Part shown: positions 1-7,407 of the stretch, one piece after another | How positions within the stretch are numbered: the first letter of the stretch is position 1 | How the letters are laid out: each line of letters starts with the position of its first letter | Assembly (NCBI GenBank): GCA_029298735.1 | Contig: JANSLP010000562.1 | Coordinates: forward strand, 1 to 11,481 | Length of the DNA: 11,481 nt | Source: Ophiostoma sp. CBS 140.51 | Taxonomy: Eukaryota > Ascomycota > Sordariomycetes > Ophiostomatales > Ophiostomataceae | Direction of reading: 5' to 3' | The notes under the pieces: model-generated | Database searches by the model: none | Told to the model about the DNA's origin: nothing | Seen by the model: the letters and a program-made list of their open reading frames with translations, nothing else | Translations under genes and position numbers: made by a program

Positions 1-119
1 GGGACGTTCTCGGCGTCGTGGGGCAAGTGGAAACTGGCATGGCTGGGGCGAACGGCGACATGGATGCGGTCGCCGGGCTGGAGCTGGGATAGGTAGTGGA
101 TCGCGACTGCCAGTTCCAG
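1..119 (-). CDS. Possible 3'-ward exon of an unidentified gene, cut by the window edge
   Basis: On the minus strand a frame with coding-like, GC-rich third positions reads LELAVAIHYLSQLQPGDRIH and continues through VAVRPSHASFHLP to the window edge. It is preceded by a plausible 3' splice site (TTTACAG, plus positions 120-126). The same frame stays open back to about 225, so the exon could be longer; a second possible acceptor (GTAGCAG) lies there. I do not recognise the protein family. No start codon or upstream exon could be fixed between 120 and 600. Short open frames exist on the other strand here too, so this may be chance, although the residue mix (PGDR, alternating hydrophobics) looks more like protein than its competitors. 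Confidence 0.33.
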   Translation of the reverse strand, partial: MELAVAIHYLSQLQPGDRIHVAVRPSHASFHLPHDAENV

Positions 120-225
120 CTGTAAATTGGACGAATAAGACACTGCTGGCGAGTAATGAGAACTCAAAAGGGGACTGGAGAGAGACAAGAAACATTGGGG
201 GTACACCGTCAGGCTATAAACCTGC

Positions 226-779
226 TACCAAAAGACTTTTGAAAAGGGTCTTCTGAGAGCCAATAGAAGCTTGTCTGAGTCGAATCTGACCAACTAGAGT
301 CGTTGTTTGCTGCTGTCGTGCTCGCTGAAGAGAATGTCGTGATTGCCTTTTTTGCAGTGGGTCCCCCTGTAAGTCCCCCACGATACTGCCATGCAGGCGG
401 CAGCAGCCTCTAGGGGAGCACCGGGAGTGACCCAAAGTGTGGGACAGTACTTGCCAATTGGGACGGCGGCAAAGCTTCATTTTCTCACCGCAAGGACTTG
501 ACAGCAAGACACGACACGTCGGCATCTGTGGGCACTTCACTCCATAGTTCTGTGTTGATATTACTTAAAATTCAGATAACCACCCAAAACATGCTAATAC
601 GCTGCTATGCCATGAACGTCGTCGTACAAAAATGATATCCCAGACAACAGACGATTTCACTGACTCGATACTTGTGGCTTTTAAGTAACAGCGTTTCCTT
701 CCAATTATGTACATCCTGGTATTATTATTCTCCTGGTGTTTGTCTTTTTTATGCCGTCCACATCTTCCTATACAGTCTC
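226..779. other. Intergenic stretch, 3' of the membrane-protein gene
   Basis: No convincing gene is visible. The longest open frame (minus strand, about 214-540) has no ATG at its head, is rich in Arg, Cys and Gln, and shows no domain. The part next to 780 is AT-richer and fits the 3' untranslated region of the minus-strand membrane-protein gene. If the fragment at 1-119 is a real exon, its promoter and first exon should lie here on the minus strand. An in-frame ATG at about plus 518 followed by a GTGAGA donor is one candidate, but nothing confirms it. Confidence 0.5.
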
Positions 780-1973
780 TCACCGCAAAAGAGGCGTCTG
801 TTCGTCTGGAGCAGCCGCACCTTCACCTTCGTCACCCGCAACATTGTGTTCGTCGTCGTCGACAAACCCGAGCTGGTGTTCCCGGTAGATCCAGCCAATG
901 CACAATCCTGCACCGGGGCCAAGCAAGAGGGAAGCACCCAGCACGACACCCACTACCCGCCAGCCGGCCTCTACCAGGATCCAGTACAGGACGGTGAGGA
1001 CAATAAAAAACAAGTCAATCTCAATAAACCGTAGCGTCGACCGCGTCAGTTCTTGGCGGTCGTCGGGCTGGTTTGTGAGGAAACCCCATAGGACCAAGCC
1101 GTGGGAGAGCACCGAGCAAAAGATAGGTACGGCATAGACAGCAAGTAGCGCGGGTTTGTGCGACTCGAGATGCAGCGTACGTCCCGGGCGGTGCTGGCCG
1201 ACTGAGCGGATGGCGAAACGCACGCCCTGGCGGATGAGCGAGACGTAGACGGGGAAGAACAGCCAGACGGCAATGGCGACGGGCTTGTCGGTGACGAGCA
1301 TGACGAGAGAGGGCACGACGTAGCCCAAGGCGACGGCCACGGGAATGGCCACCACTTCCGAGACGACCGCCAGGTGGCGGGAGTCGGGTCGAGTGCTGGG
1401 ATTAGCGGCACCTTCGCCATTGTCGCCGCCGGCTGCGCCGTCGGCCGACTTGATAATCTCCTTGGACCGCCGGAAAAAGGCCGGGATAATCAACAGCTCC
1501 CACACCATCGCACCCCCGACCAGATTAAACACCAGCCAGGGCCCCGTCGGGTACGCAATCAGCACGCTCGGACCGTTGCAGATGCGCGCCGCCTCTACGG
1601 TGCTGACCGTCAACAGGGACCCAATAAACGAAAGGACAACGCTCATGGTGGCAAACGCGCGATTCGACGTGCGGGCCAGTGCTTCCTGGAAGAAGCTGAC
1701 CAAAAAGCAAGAGGGTGTGCCCAGCACGGGGATCCTCGACAAGATGGGAAGTCTGGCCCTCGCATGACATTGTGAAAAGATCATGGCGACGTTGACGTCG
1801 GAGTGGACAAAGAGGACGAGGGCGGTGGCGATGGCCAAGAGGACGGGGACCGCCAAAAGGTAGCCAAGACCGACGTGGTGCACGAGATGGTCGCGGCGGT
1901 TGCGGCGGAGCTGGCTGACGCGGTCCTGGACCGTGGCCCAAGCCGACTCGAGCCGGGGGCGGAGCTGGTCCAT
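780..1973 (-). CDS. Multi-pass integral membrane protein, family not recognised
   Basis: A single uninterrupted ATG-to-TGA frame encodes 397 residues. About eight hydrophobic segments can be seen, near residues 35-56, 84-100, 107-127, 144-167, 203-226, 230-250, 274-298, 315-335 and 338-362 (the second is the least certain). The N-terminus is basic and probably cytosolic. A Gly/Asp/Ser-rich hydrophilic loop lies at about 171-200. The acidic C-terminal tail (371-397) ends in EQTPLLR. This contains the pattern [DE]xxxL[LI], an acidic dileucine signal of the type that sends fungal membrane proteins to the vacuole or endosome through AP-3 or AP-1. There are no charged motifs of known transporters and no catalytic signature that I recognise. 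The start is the first ATG after a CT-rich leader. It is transcribed in the same direction as the 945-aa gene upstream, 695 bases away, so the genes are separate units. That it is a membrane protein is clear; its role is not. Confidence 0.82.
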   Translation of the reverse strand: MDQLRPRLESAWATVQDRVSQLRRNRRDHLVHHVGLGYLLAVPVLLAIATALVLFVHSDVNVAMIFSQCHARARLPILSRIPVLGTPSCFLVSFFQEALARTSNRAFATMSVVLSFIGSLLTVSTVEAARICNGPSVLIAYPTGPWLVFNLVGGAMVWELLIIPAFFRRSKEIIKSADGAAGGDNGEGAANPSTRPDSRHLAVVSEVVAIPVAVALGYVVPSLVMLVTDKPVAIAVWLFFPVYVSLIRQGVRFAIRSVGQHRPGRTLHLESHKPALLAVYAVPIFCSVLSHGLVLWGFLTNQPDDRQELTRSTLRFIEIDLFFIVLTVLYWILVEAGWRVVGVVLGASLLLGPGAGLCIGWIYREHQLGFVDDDEHNVAGDEGEGAAAPDEQTPLLR

Positions 1974-2668
1974 TGTGAAGGAGGAGGAGGTGTCAAGGAA
2001 GAGAGGATGAGGTCGGTGAAGTTTGTTTGTTTGTTTGGGGCAATGTCGCGCGGTCGGTTCGTAATTCGTAGACGCGATGTCTATTGCATGTGTATCGTAT
2101 TGTTCGTGCCAGCCGTGGGATGCGCGAGAACCGGTCTCGTCGCTGCGTGACGGTGAAGAATGGTCGCGGTTGGTTGGTGTCGAGAGAATGAAAGGGAGAA
2201 AAGAGAGGAGTTACGTAGTTTGAGAAACAGGCGCCTGATCCGCCGTAATAAGCAACAGATGTGCAGCTGCGGATGTGGGGCACACGTCTCGGGCGCTGCC
2301 AGTTTTAGTGGCCCCCTAAACCTTTTGGTGGCCGCCTAGCTTCGACAGTTTTTTTGGCCGTCGCCAGCCGCGCGTGGTTCGACAACGTCCAGCTGACCAG
2401 TTTCGATTTTGACCGACATCGCACCACATGTTTCGTTGTGCTGCAAAAATCAAAAAGAGAAAAGTCAAGTTTGGTAAATTCGTTTATGCCTTACGTGTAC
2501 TGTATCTATTATACAATGTGTTTTATGCCCAGGATGAAAGTAAAAACGCCTGCCCGCAATATACAGTATGCTCCCAGTAGAAAAAGAAAGAAAACGACAA
2601 ACGCCAGTGAATACAAAAAGTGAATACAAAAGTGTGTAGTGGAAAAGAAAATAATCAAAACAAAAAGA
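1974..2668 (-). promoter_or_regulatory. Intergenic: promoter/leader of the membrane-protein gene and 3' flank of the 945-aa gene
   Basis: The part next to the membrane-protein start is CT-rich on its coding strand and carries a (GTTT)4 run on the plus strand at 2021-2036 (AAAC repeats in the leader), typical of fungal leaders. A minimal minus-strand uORF (ATG CAA TAG, 2089-2081) sits about 110 nt upstream of the start; whether it is transcribed is unknown. Two imperfect 20-nt repeats occupy 2300-2319 and 2320-2339. The AT-rich part from about 2400 to 2668 fits the 3' untranslated region and flank of the 945-aa gene. No further gene is visible. Confidence 0.55.
2606..2631. repeat. Perfect 13-bp tandem duplication
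   Basis: The unit agtgaatacaaaa occurs twice in direct succession (2606-2618, 2619-2631). It lies 38 bases beyond the stop codon of the 945-aa gene, in its presumed 3' untranslated region. It is probably a replication-slippage duplication; no function is implied. Confidence 0.85.
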
Positions 2669-5506
2669 TTACACTGTCATGTAAGACAGATCAGGAAGGC
2701 CAGAAATGATGCTGTCAGCCAGTTCTGCCAACCTTCTCTCATCCAGTTGAGGAGTTAGTGCAGGGGCAAGGACGGGAGCCGGAGCAGGAGAATGCGATTT
2801 TGGCGGCGGCGCGACAAAAGCAGGAGCAGCTTGCACCGGCGACGGCGCTGGGGGGAGAGACAGAGGAGCAGACAACGGCGGAATACTAAACTCCTCCTTG
2901 ACGGGCGACGAGATCATCTCGCCCCAGTCGTCGTCGTCGTCTCCGTCAGCAAAGGCGCCTGTATCTTCCTTTGCTGTGGATGGCGGCAGAGTCGGAGCCA
3001 GGTCGCGCGGTGGGAGCACAACACTAAACCGGCTTGGTTGTGTTGTTGTCGGCGAAGGGACAGCCACCACGGGCGAGGGCATGGGCCGCTCAAACTGCAC
3101 CGAGTTTCGTGTCGACTCGGGTTTGGCGGGGAGGTGGTCATGGCTCTGGGTGTTGCTGTTGCTACCCCAGCCAAAGACGGGCGCCGGCGAGAACCCTGGT
3201 GAGAATCCAGCCGGACTGTCTGCACTTGCGCCGCTGCCTTCATTGGCCCAGGCCGAGGAGGCCGACGACAGGTTGTATTTGTGACCGCCGCCCGTTGTTG
3301 TTGAAGGCTTCTTCCTTTTGAAGATCTCGTCCAAGGCGACAGGTTCCGCCGCCGAGTCCCACCCAAAGAGGTTGCCGCTGCGGTTCCCGCCGCCACCGGC
3401 ACCACCCAGACCACGACCAAAGCCGCCGCCCAACGTAGGTTTCCCTGTAAACGAGTCCTCCTCCATCCAACGGCGCACAATTTTGACCGTGTCGTCGCGG
3501 ATGGCCGAGGTGCGCCAGGTCACGGGGCGGTAGTTTTCATTGTCGTCGCCACCGGCTGCGTGTTTGCGGTAGCTGCCGTGTCGGGCGATGCGGTACCAGA
3601 CTTTGCGTTCCGAGATGGCCGTGAAGCTGTCGTCCAAGATGTAGTCGGGGATGAAGGCGTCCAGGACAAGCGGTTCTTCTCCGTCGTCCTTCTTCTTCTT
3701 TGACCTTGGCTTCACTTTAACATCCTTGTCGTTGTAGAGCTCGTCCACCTTGGCCTGGTCGAGGGTGTAGGTCTGCTTGCCAAATAGGGCGAGCAGGCGG
3801 GAGGCCGACAGGACGTCAGTATCGGCATCCTTGTTTGTTGAGGGGGTTTTATGACTCTCTTCCTCTTTTGTTGGCACTTTGGTGTCCACCTCTGTGGCCT
3901 GAAGTGGTTCGTCTGCGCTGGTTTCTTTGCTCTCTTCAGAGATTGCTTCTGGAATGGCAACAGTCTCCTCATGATCAGCTTCAGAGCTGTCCTCTGGGCT
4001 AGCTTCCTCTGAGTCGTCCTCACCGTCGTCTTCCGTATCCCCCTTTGTTTTGTCCTCTGGTAGTTCGTCCTCCTGTTTCAAGCCAATCTTTGGTGTTGGT
4101 AGCGCCGATTCCGAGGCGGGAGATCCTGGCACAGGTTCAGGCACCCCGACTGCTAAAGTCGTCTTTGGGGTAGTCTCAGCCGCCTCATCCTCTGGACTCT
4201 CTGTCGTGTCAATACTCCTGTCCGACACGATACTACCATGTCGACTGCTGTCGCGTGTACTAGATGATGCTGACAGTGACCGCGTGGCGGTAGGTCGTGC
4301 TGCCAGCCCGTCGTACAGCTCCACCAATCCCTGAACCTTGGACGATGACTTTCTCTGTACAACGTGGGGTTGTGGTGTCGTCGTTGCGGTTGCGGTTGCG
4401 GCTGCAGTTGTACTGCTAGTGGTGGTGCCCTTGTCGTCTTCTATTGACGTTGTCGGCGAATCCTGTTGTGGGTCGTCGATGTCGACATGATGGTGGTTTC
4501 TACTACCGTCAGAGCCGGCGGTGGACGGTCGTGAAGAGGATGAGGGTGGAGGAATGGAGGGAAAGGTCGGTTGTGGAGGTGGTTTCGGTGTGTCGCCGTT
4601 TTCTTCGTCGTCTTCATTATCAGTACTTTCTTCGCTGTCTTCGCTATCGACATGCTCGGCAACAATCTGGGGTAGGTCTGGTGGTGCTGTCTCTACTGTC
4701 GGTGTTGCCGTCACCGTCTTATCGTCCATGCTTTGTGGTTCCTCCTCGAGTCCTTTGCCGGCACTGCTGTCGTCCAGTCGAAGTATGGGTATGGATAGTG
4801 TGCTGCTCGCTCTTGCTCTTGTTGTTCCCGGAAGCAAGCCTAAGTCGTCACGTTTTTCTGTCGCCATCGGTACTGTGCTCCATGGATCAACACTTGGCGA
4901 GCGTGCAAACCCGCTGAGACTGCCATTCCGGCTTCCGTTGCGACTGCTCCCCAAACTGTTGACGGACGATCGCCGCGACAGAGCGCGTCGCCGTCGTGGG
5001 CTGCCTGCACCACCTGGAGAGCCAGCCGGCGAGAGAGCTGCCGAGCTCGGCCAGGCAATGGGACTCAGCTGGCCCAGGCCACCGTACGTTGTCGACTTGT
5101 CCTTGCGTTGTGGTGAGAGGTGTTGGTTGCTGCCGCTGCCGAAGCCACTGTCAACACCAAAGCCATCAGCCTCCGCGAAGGCTCCCCAACCATTCGAGCC
5201 GGGTGTCGTCATGCCTCCTCCTCCTAAAGATCCTCCATGTGTGTCGGCCGCCGTCCAGTCGCCAAAGGCATTGTCGTCATCGAATCCGCCGAATCCGCCA
5301 TCGTCATTGTCGGCCCAGGGCGAGGATTCGGGTAAGGAGGCGAAGGGTGTGTTGCCGCTGAGGCCGCCAGCAAGGAGGGCCGGCTGCGGTGGCTTCGGTG
5401 TGCCTCCATTTCCGTTCGCCGTACCATTCTCATTCCCATTCCCACTGCTGCCGTTCTGGTTATGCTCGGCGGATGAAGTCCATGGAGAGCCCCATGGATC
5501 GTCCAT
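2669..5506 (-). CDS. Large disordered acidic protein with adaptin-ear motifs, candidate AP-1/clathrin accessory factor (Laa2-like)
   Basis: One intronless frame of 945 codons starts at MDDPWGSPW. Most of it is low-complexity and probably disordered: Gly/Asn-rich at 15-130, Ser/Arg-rich with a basic patch at 171-190, Thr/Ser/Ala-rich and strongly acidic to about 560, and Pro-rich at 880-920. Short linear motifs suggest its job. DPW occurs at residues 3-5 and 207-209 (alpha-adaptin ear ligand type). FGDW at 81-84 and WGEM at 861-864, both in acidic surroundings, exactly fit the consensus aromatic-G-[PDE]-[aromatic/L/M] bound by gamma-adaptin and GGA ear domains. The only ordered-looking block is about 566-690 (a LLALFGK helix, then a Trp/Tyr/Arg-rich stretch with KVWYRIARHGSYRKH and IVRRWMEED). 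A final amphipathic helix lies near 921-943. Yeast Laa2 and animal aftiphilin are accessory proteins with such motifs; homology to either is inferred, not shown. The gene is divergent from cfd1. Confidence 0.85.
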   Translation of the reverse strand: MDDPWGSPWTSSAEHNQNGSSGNGNENGTANGNGGTPKPPQPALLAGGLSGNTPFASLPESSPWADNDDGGFGGFDDDNAFGDWTAADTHGGSLGGGGMTTPGSNGWGAFAEADGFGVDSGFGSGSNQHLSPQRKDKSTTYGGLGQLSPIAWPSSAALSPAGSPGGAGSPRRRRALSRRSSVNSLGSSRNGSRNGSLSGFARSPSVDPWSTVPMATEKRDDLGLLPGTTRARASSTLSIPILRLDDSSAGKGLEEEPQSMDDKTVTATPTVETAPPDLPQIVAEHVDSEDSEESTDNEDDEENGDTPKPPPQPTFPSIPPPSSSSRPSTAGSDGSRNHHHVDIDDPQQDSPTTSIEDDKGTTTSSTTAAATATATTTPQPHVVQRKSSSKVQGLVELYDGLAARPTATRSLSASSSTRDSSRHGSIVSDRSIDTTESPEDEAAETTPKTTLAVGVPEPVPGSPASESALPTPKIGLKQEDELPEDKTKGDTEDDGEDDSEEASPEDSSEADHEETVAIPEAISEESKETSADEPLQATEVDTKVPTKEEESHKTPSTNKDADTDVLSASRLLALFGKQTYTLDQAKVDELYNDKDVKVKPRSKKKKDDGEEPLVLDAFIPDYILDDSFTAISERKVWYRIARHGSYRKHAAGGDDNENYRPVTWRTSAIRDDTVKIVRRWMEEDSFTGKPTLGGGFGRGLGGAGGGGNRSGNLFGWDSAAEPVALDEIFKRKKPSTTTGGGHKYNLSSASSAWANEGSGASADSPAGFSPGFSPAPVFGWGSNSNTQSHDHLPAKPESTRNSVQFERPMPSPVVAVPSPTTTQPSRFSVVLPPRDLAPTLPPSTAKEDTGAFADGDDDDDWGEMISSPVKEEFSIPPLSAPLSLPPAPSPVQAAPAFVAPPPKSHSPAPAPVLAPALTPQLDERRLAELADSIISGLPDLSYMTV

Positions 5507-5603
5507 TGCGGGCGATGAGGCGCATATTTATGAGTGAAGAGAAGGTGACATGTGCGTATGTGCTGCGCGTAAAAGCAGACAGCTTCGGGAGGTGTCGGTG
5601 GTC

Positions 5604-5642
5604 GTGGTCGACGTTCAATGTGGTCGACGTTCAATGTGGTCG
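5604..5642. repeat. 16-bp tandem repeat, two full copies and a 7-nt partial
   Basis: The unit gtggtcgacgttcaat occurs exactly twice (5604-5619, 5620-5635) and is followed by a partial third copy, gtggtcg (5636-5642). It sits about 100 bases upstream of the start of the 945-aa gene, within its leader or core promoter. Each copy includes the palindrome GTCGAC. Confidence 0.9.
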
Positions 5643-5980
5643 CGTGCGGAAGTGTTGAAGAAGGAAATGTATTGAAGTCAGGGGTATGCATTGAGCATTG
5701 GAGCATTGAGCTTTGTTGGCGATTGTTGCAAAAGACGCGCTAAGGACCTCTTCGTGGTGGGCCTGGGAATGCCGCGCAAAACGTCAGTGGTGCTTTCCGG
5801 GTTCCTGTCAGCGCGTCAAGCATGCGTGTAGTTTTGTAGGCACCCGCATTCGACTGTCATTGGTGGGCTGGAGGAATTAGCTGCTCTGCACTGGAATCTG
5901 CAAGAGCTTCGCCAAACAATGGCTTTCTTTAGGGGCTGTAAGCGTTGATTCCCCAGAAGGTTCGGTCAAATCCCGCCACG

Positions 5981-5997
5981 CCCAATTACTAATTGGG
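5981..5997. promoter_or_regulatory. Perfect inverted repeat of two CCAAT boxes
   Basis: CCCAATT (5981-5987) and AATTGGG (5991-5997) are exact reverse complements around a 3-nt centre, giving two oppositely oriented CCAAT boxes about one DNA turn apart. They lie about 160 bases upstream of the cfd1 start. A pair of this kind is a plausible landing site for the CCAAT-binding (Hap2/3/5) complex in a divergent promoter. Confidence 0.55.
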
Positions 5998-6154
5998 TCC
6001 TATTTCGGCGGTCGATTGAGGACATCGATAACCTCTTAAAAACGACGTCAGCCTCGTTCTTGACTCTCTTTGACGACGATGCGATACCCACCATAACCGG
6101 ATTTTCTCTGACAGCGACAGGCTGCTGTTTTTGAAACTGTTTCAAATCGACAAC

Positions 6155-7144
6155 ATGTCTCTCACAAAAGTCAAGCACATTGTTCTGGTGAGTTCCGCAA
6201 CAGCATCCACGATATTTACAATCGTCTCTACATTCCGAGCCCACCGCTGACAATTGCAGGTCCTCTCTGGAAAGGGCGGCGTCGGCAAGTCGTCTGTCAC
6301 AACCCAGCTGGCCCTTTCGCTCTCCCTGGCCGGTCACTCCGTCGGCGTTCTCGATGTCGACCTGACGGGGCCTTCCATCCCGCGCATGTTTGCCATTGAA
6401 GACGAAAAAGTCACACAAGCACCGGGAGGTTGGCTGCCCGTCACTGTCCACGAAGCCAACCCTGAAAAGGGTATTGGCTCGCTGCGCGTTATAAGTCTGG
6501 GATTCTTGCTGCCCAAACGCGGCGATGCTGTTGTGTGGCGCGGACCCAAGAAAACAGCCATGGTCCGCCAGTTTCTGAGCGACGTCTTTTGGGGCGAGAC
6601 CGATTACCTGCTTATTGACACACCACCGGGCACGAGCGACGAGCACATTTCGTTGGCAGAGACGCTCCTACAAAACACAACACCGGACCAAATGGCCGGC
6701 GCGGTCGTCGTCACCACGCCGCAAGCCGTGGCCACCGCCGATGTCCGCAAAGAACTCAATTTTTGCACCAAGACGAGCATACGCGTGCTCGGCGTCGTCG
6801 AGAACATGGCCGGCTTTGTGTGTCCCAACTGCAGCGAGTGCACGGATGTCTTTATGCGCGGCGGCGGCAAAGCCATGGCCGAAGACTTTAACATTCCCTA
6901 CCTGGGCAGTGTGCCTTTGGATCCTCAGTTTGTCGTGCTGGTCGAGTCTGGACGGACGCCCGTCTACCCGGCCGGAACGCAGGTGGCCGACTTTGTGCCG
7001 CCAGAAGCATCGGAAGGAAACGGCAGCAGCGATGCAGACGGACGGCGGCGAGACTTGTTGGTACAAAAGTATCGAGCATGTTCTCTTGAGCCCATTTTCA
7101 GAGGCATCACTTCAGAAGTCACCAAAGCGGCAACGACAGGATGA
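6155..7144 (+). CDS. cfd1: Cytosolic Fe-S cluster assembly scaffold P-loop ATPase Cfd1 (NUBP2), two exons: 6155-6187 and 6260-7144
   Basis: Cfd1 pairs with Nbp35 to form the cytosolic scaffold on which 4Fe-4S clusters are built before transfer to cytosolic and nuclear apoproteins (CIA pathway). Exon 1 encodes MSLTKVKHIVL; splicing restores KHIVLVLSGKGGVGKSS, the deviant Walker A motif of Mrp/NBP35 ATPases at about residues 14-21. The spliced protein has 305 residues. Other family marks are DVDLTGPSIPRM (about 46-57), DTPPGTSDEH as the Walker B/switch region, and the C-terminal CPNC pair that binds the bridging cluster, followed by a GGG stretch. The four-cysteine N-terminal ferredoxin-like extension of Nbp35 is absent, which assigns it to Cfd1 rather than Nbp35. 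Length is normal for fungal Cfd1. The ATG at 6155 has A at -3. The alternative of starting inside exon 2 would cut the strand before the P-loop. Confidence 0.95.
6188..6259 (+). other. 72-nt spliceosomal intron in cfd1
   Basis: The donor is GTGAGT at 6188, the branch-site candidate CTGAC is at 6246-6250, and the acceptor CAG ends at 6259. It falls between codons 11 and 12 (phase 0), and the joined protein matches the family N-terminus. Size and signals are typical for filamentous ascomycetes. Confidence 0.92.
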
Positions 7145-7192
7145 GCATGTTATGGAAGTGAACGAAATATAAAATGATACAATAATGCACAT

Positions 7193-7198
7193 AATAAA
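7193..7198 (+). terminator. Poly(A) signal AATAAA of cfd1
   Basis: An exact AATAAA lies 49 bases past the cfd1 stop codon within strongly AT-rich sequence, in the position expected for 3' end formation. Confidence 0.6.
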
Positions 7199-7388
7199 AA
7201 TCGTAAAATTGACAAATATAAAAACAAATACAGACACCGGACATTGATACACAAATAAGCCTCATAATGTCCCACGCATGTATGCACGTGAGAGATATCG
7301 TAGCAATTTGCATGCGATCGAGATCTTCAGGGACGCCTGCATAATTATCTCACAGGGCACAAAGTACTCTAGTCCTGTAGCATAATCA

Positions 7389-7407
7389 CTCGCTATTCAT
7401 TAGCGAG
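7389..7407. repeat. Short perfect stem-loop (7-bp arms, 5-nt loop)
   Basis: CTCGCTA (7389-7395) and TAGCGAG (7401-7407) are exact reverse complements around TTCAT. It marks the change from the AT-rich cfd1 3' flank to the GC-richer region upstream of the decarboxylase. Role unknown; it may be chance. Confidence 0.5.

Larger units (their letters stand above)
5507..6154. promoter_or_regulatory. Divergent promoter region shared by the 945-aa gene and cfd1
   Basis: About 650 bases separate two start codons that point away from each other, so both promoters and leaders lie here. CCAAT-type pentamers are seen at 5697-5701 (as ATTGG), 5859-5863 (as ATTGG), and as an inverted pair at 5982-5986 and 5992-5996. 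In filamentous ascomycetes CCAAT is bound by the Hap/CBC complex, which with HapX controls iron-using genes; that would suit cfd1 but is inference. A 16-bp tandem repeat and a GCATTGAG-rich cluster (5688-5710) also lie here. A five-codon uORF (ATG at 6079, TAA at 6094-6096, peptide MRYPP) could sit in the cfd1 leader. Confidence 0.65.

Noticed and set aside
290..370. tRNA-like T-loop look-alike (gagtcgaatctgacc)
   Set aside because: No acceptor, D or anticodon stem could be paired around it.
672..1137. Plus-strand frames crossing the end of the membrane-protein gene
   Set aside because: They overlap the coding strand of a clear membrane protein and show no hydrophobic or domain pattern of their own.
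1700..1790. Possible intron inside the membrane-protein gene near residues 62-90
   Set aside because: No donor, branch and acceptor set of workable length was found, and the frame is open throughout.
2300..2339. Imperfect 20-nt direct repeat
   Set aside because: Agreement is only about 14 of 20 bases, in low-complexity intergenic DNA; not enough to call a mobile-element trace or site.
4521..5537. 338-aa plus-strand open frame
   Set aside because: It lies wholly antisense to the 945-aa gene, is Pro/Ser/Arg-rich as expected from the complement of its Asp/Gly/Ser codons, and shows no domain.
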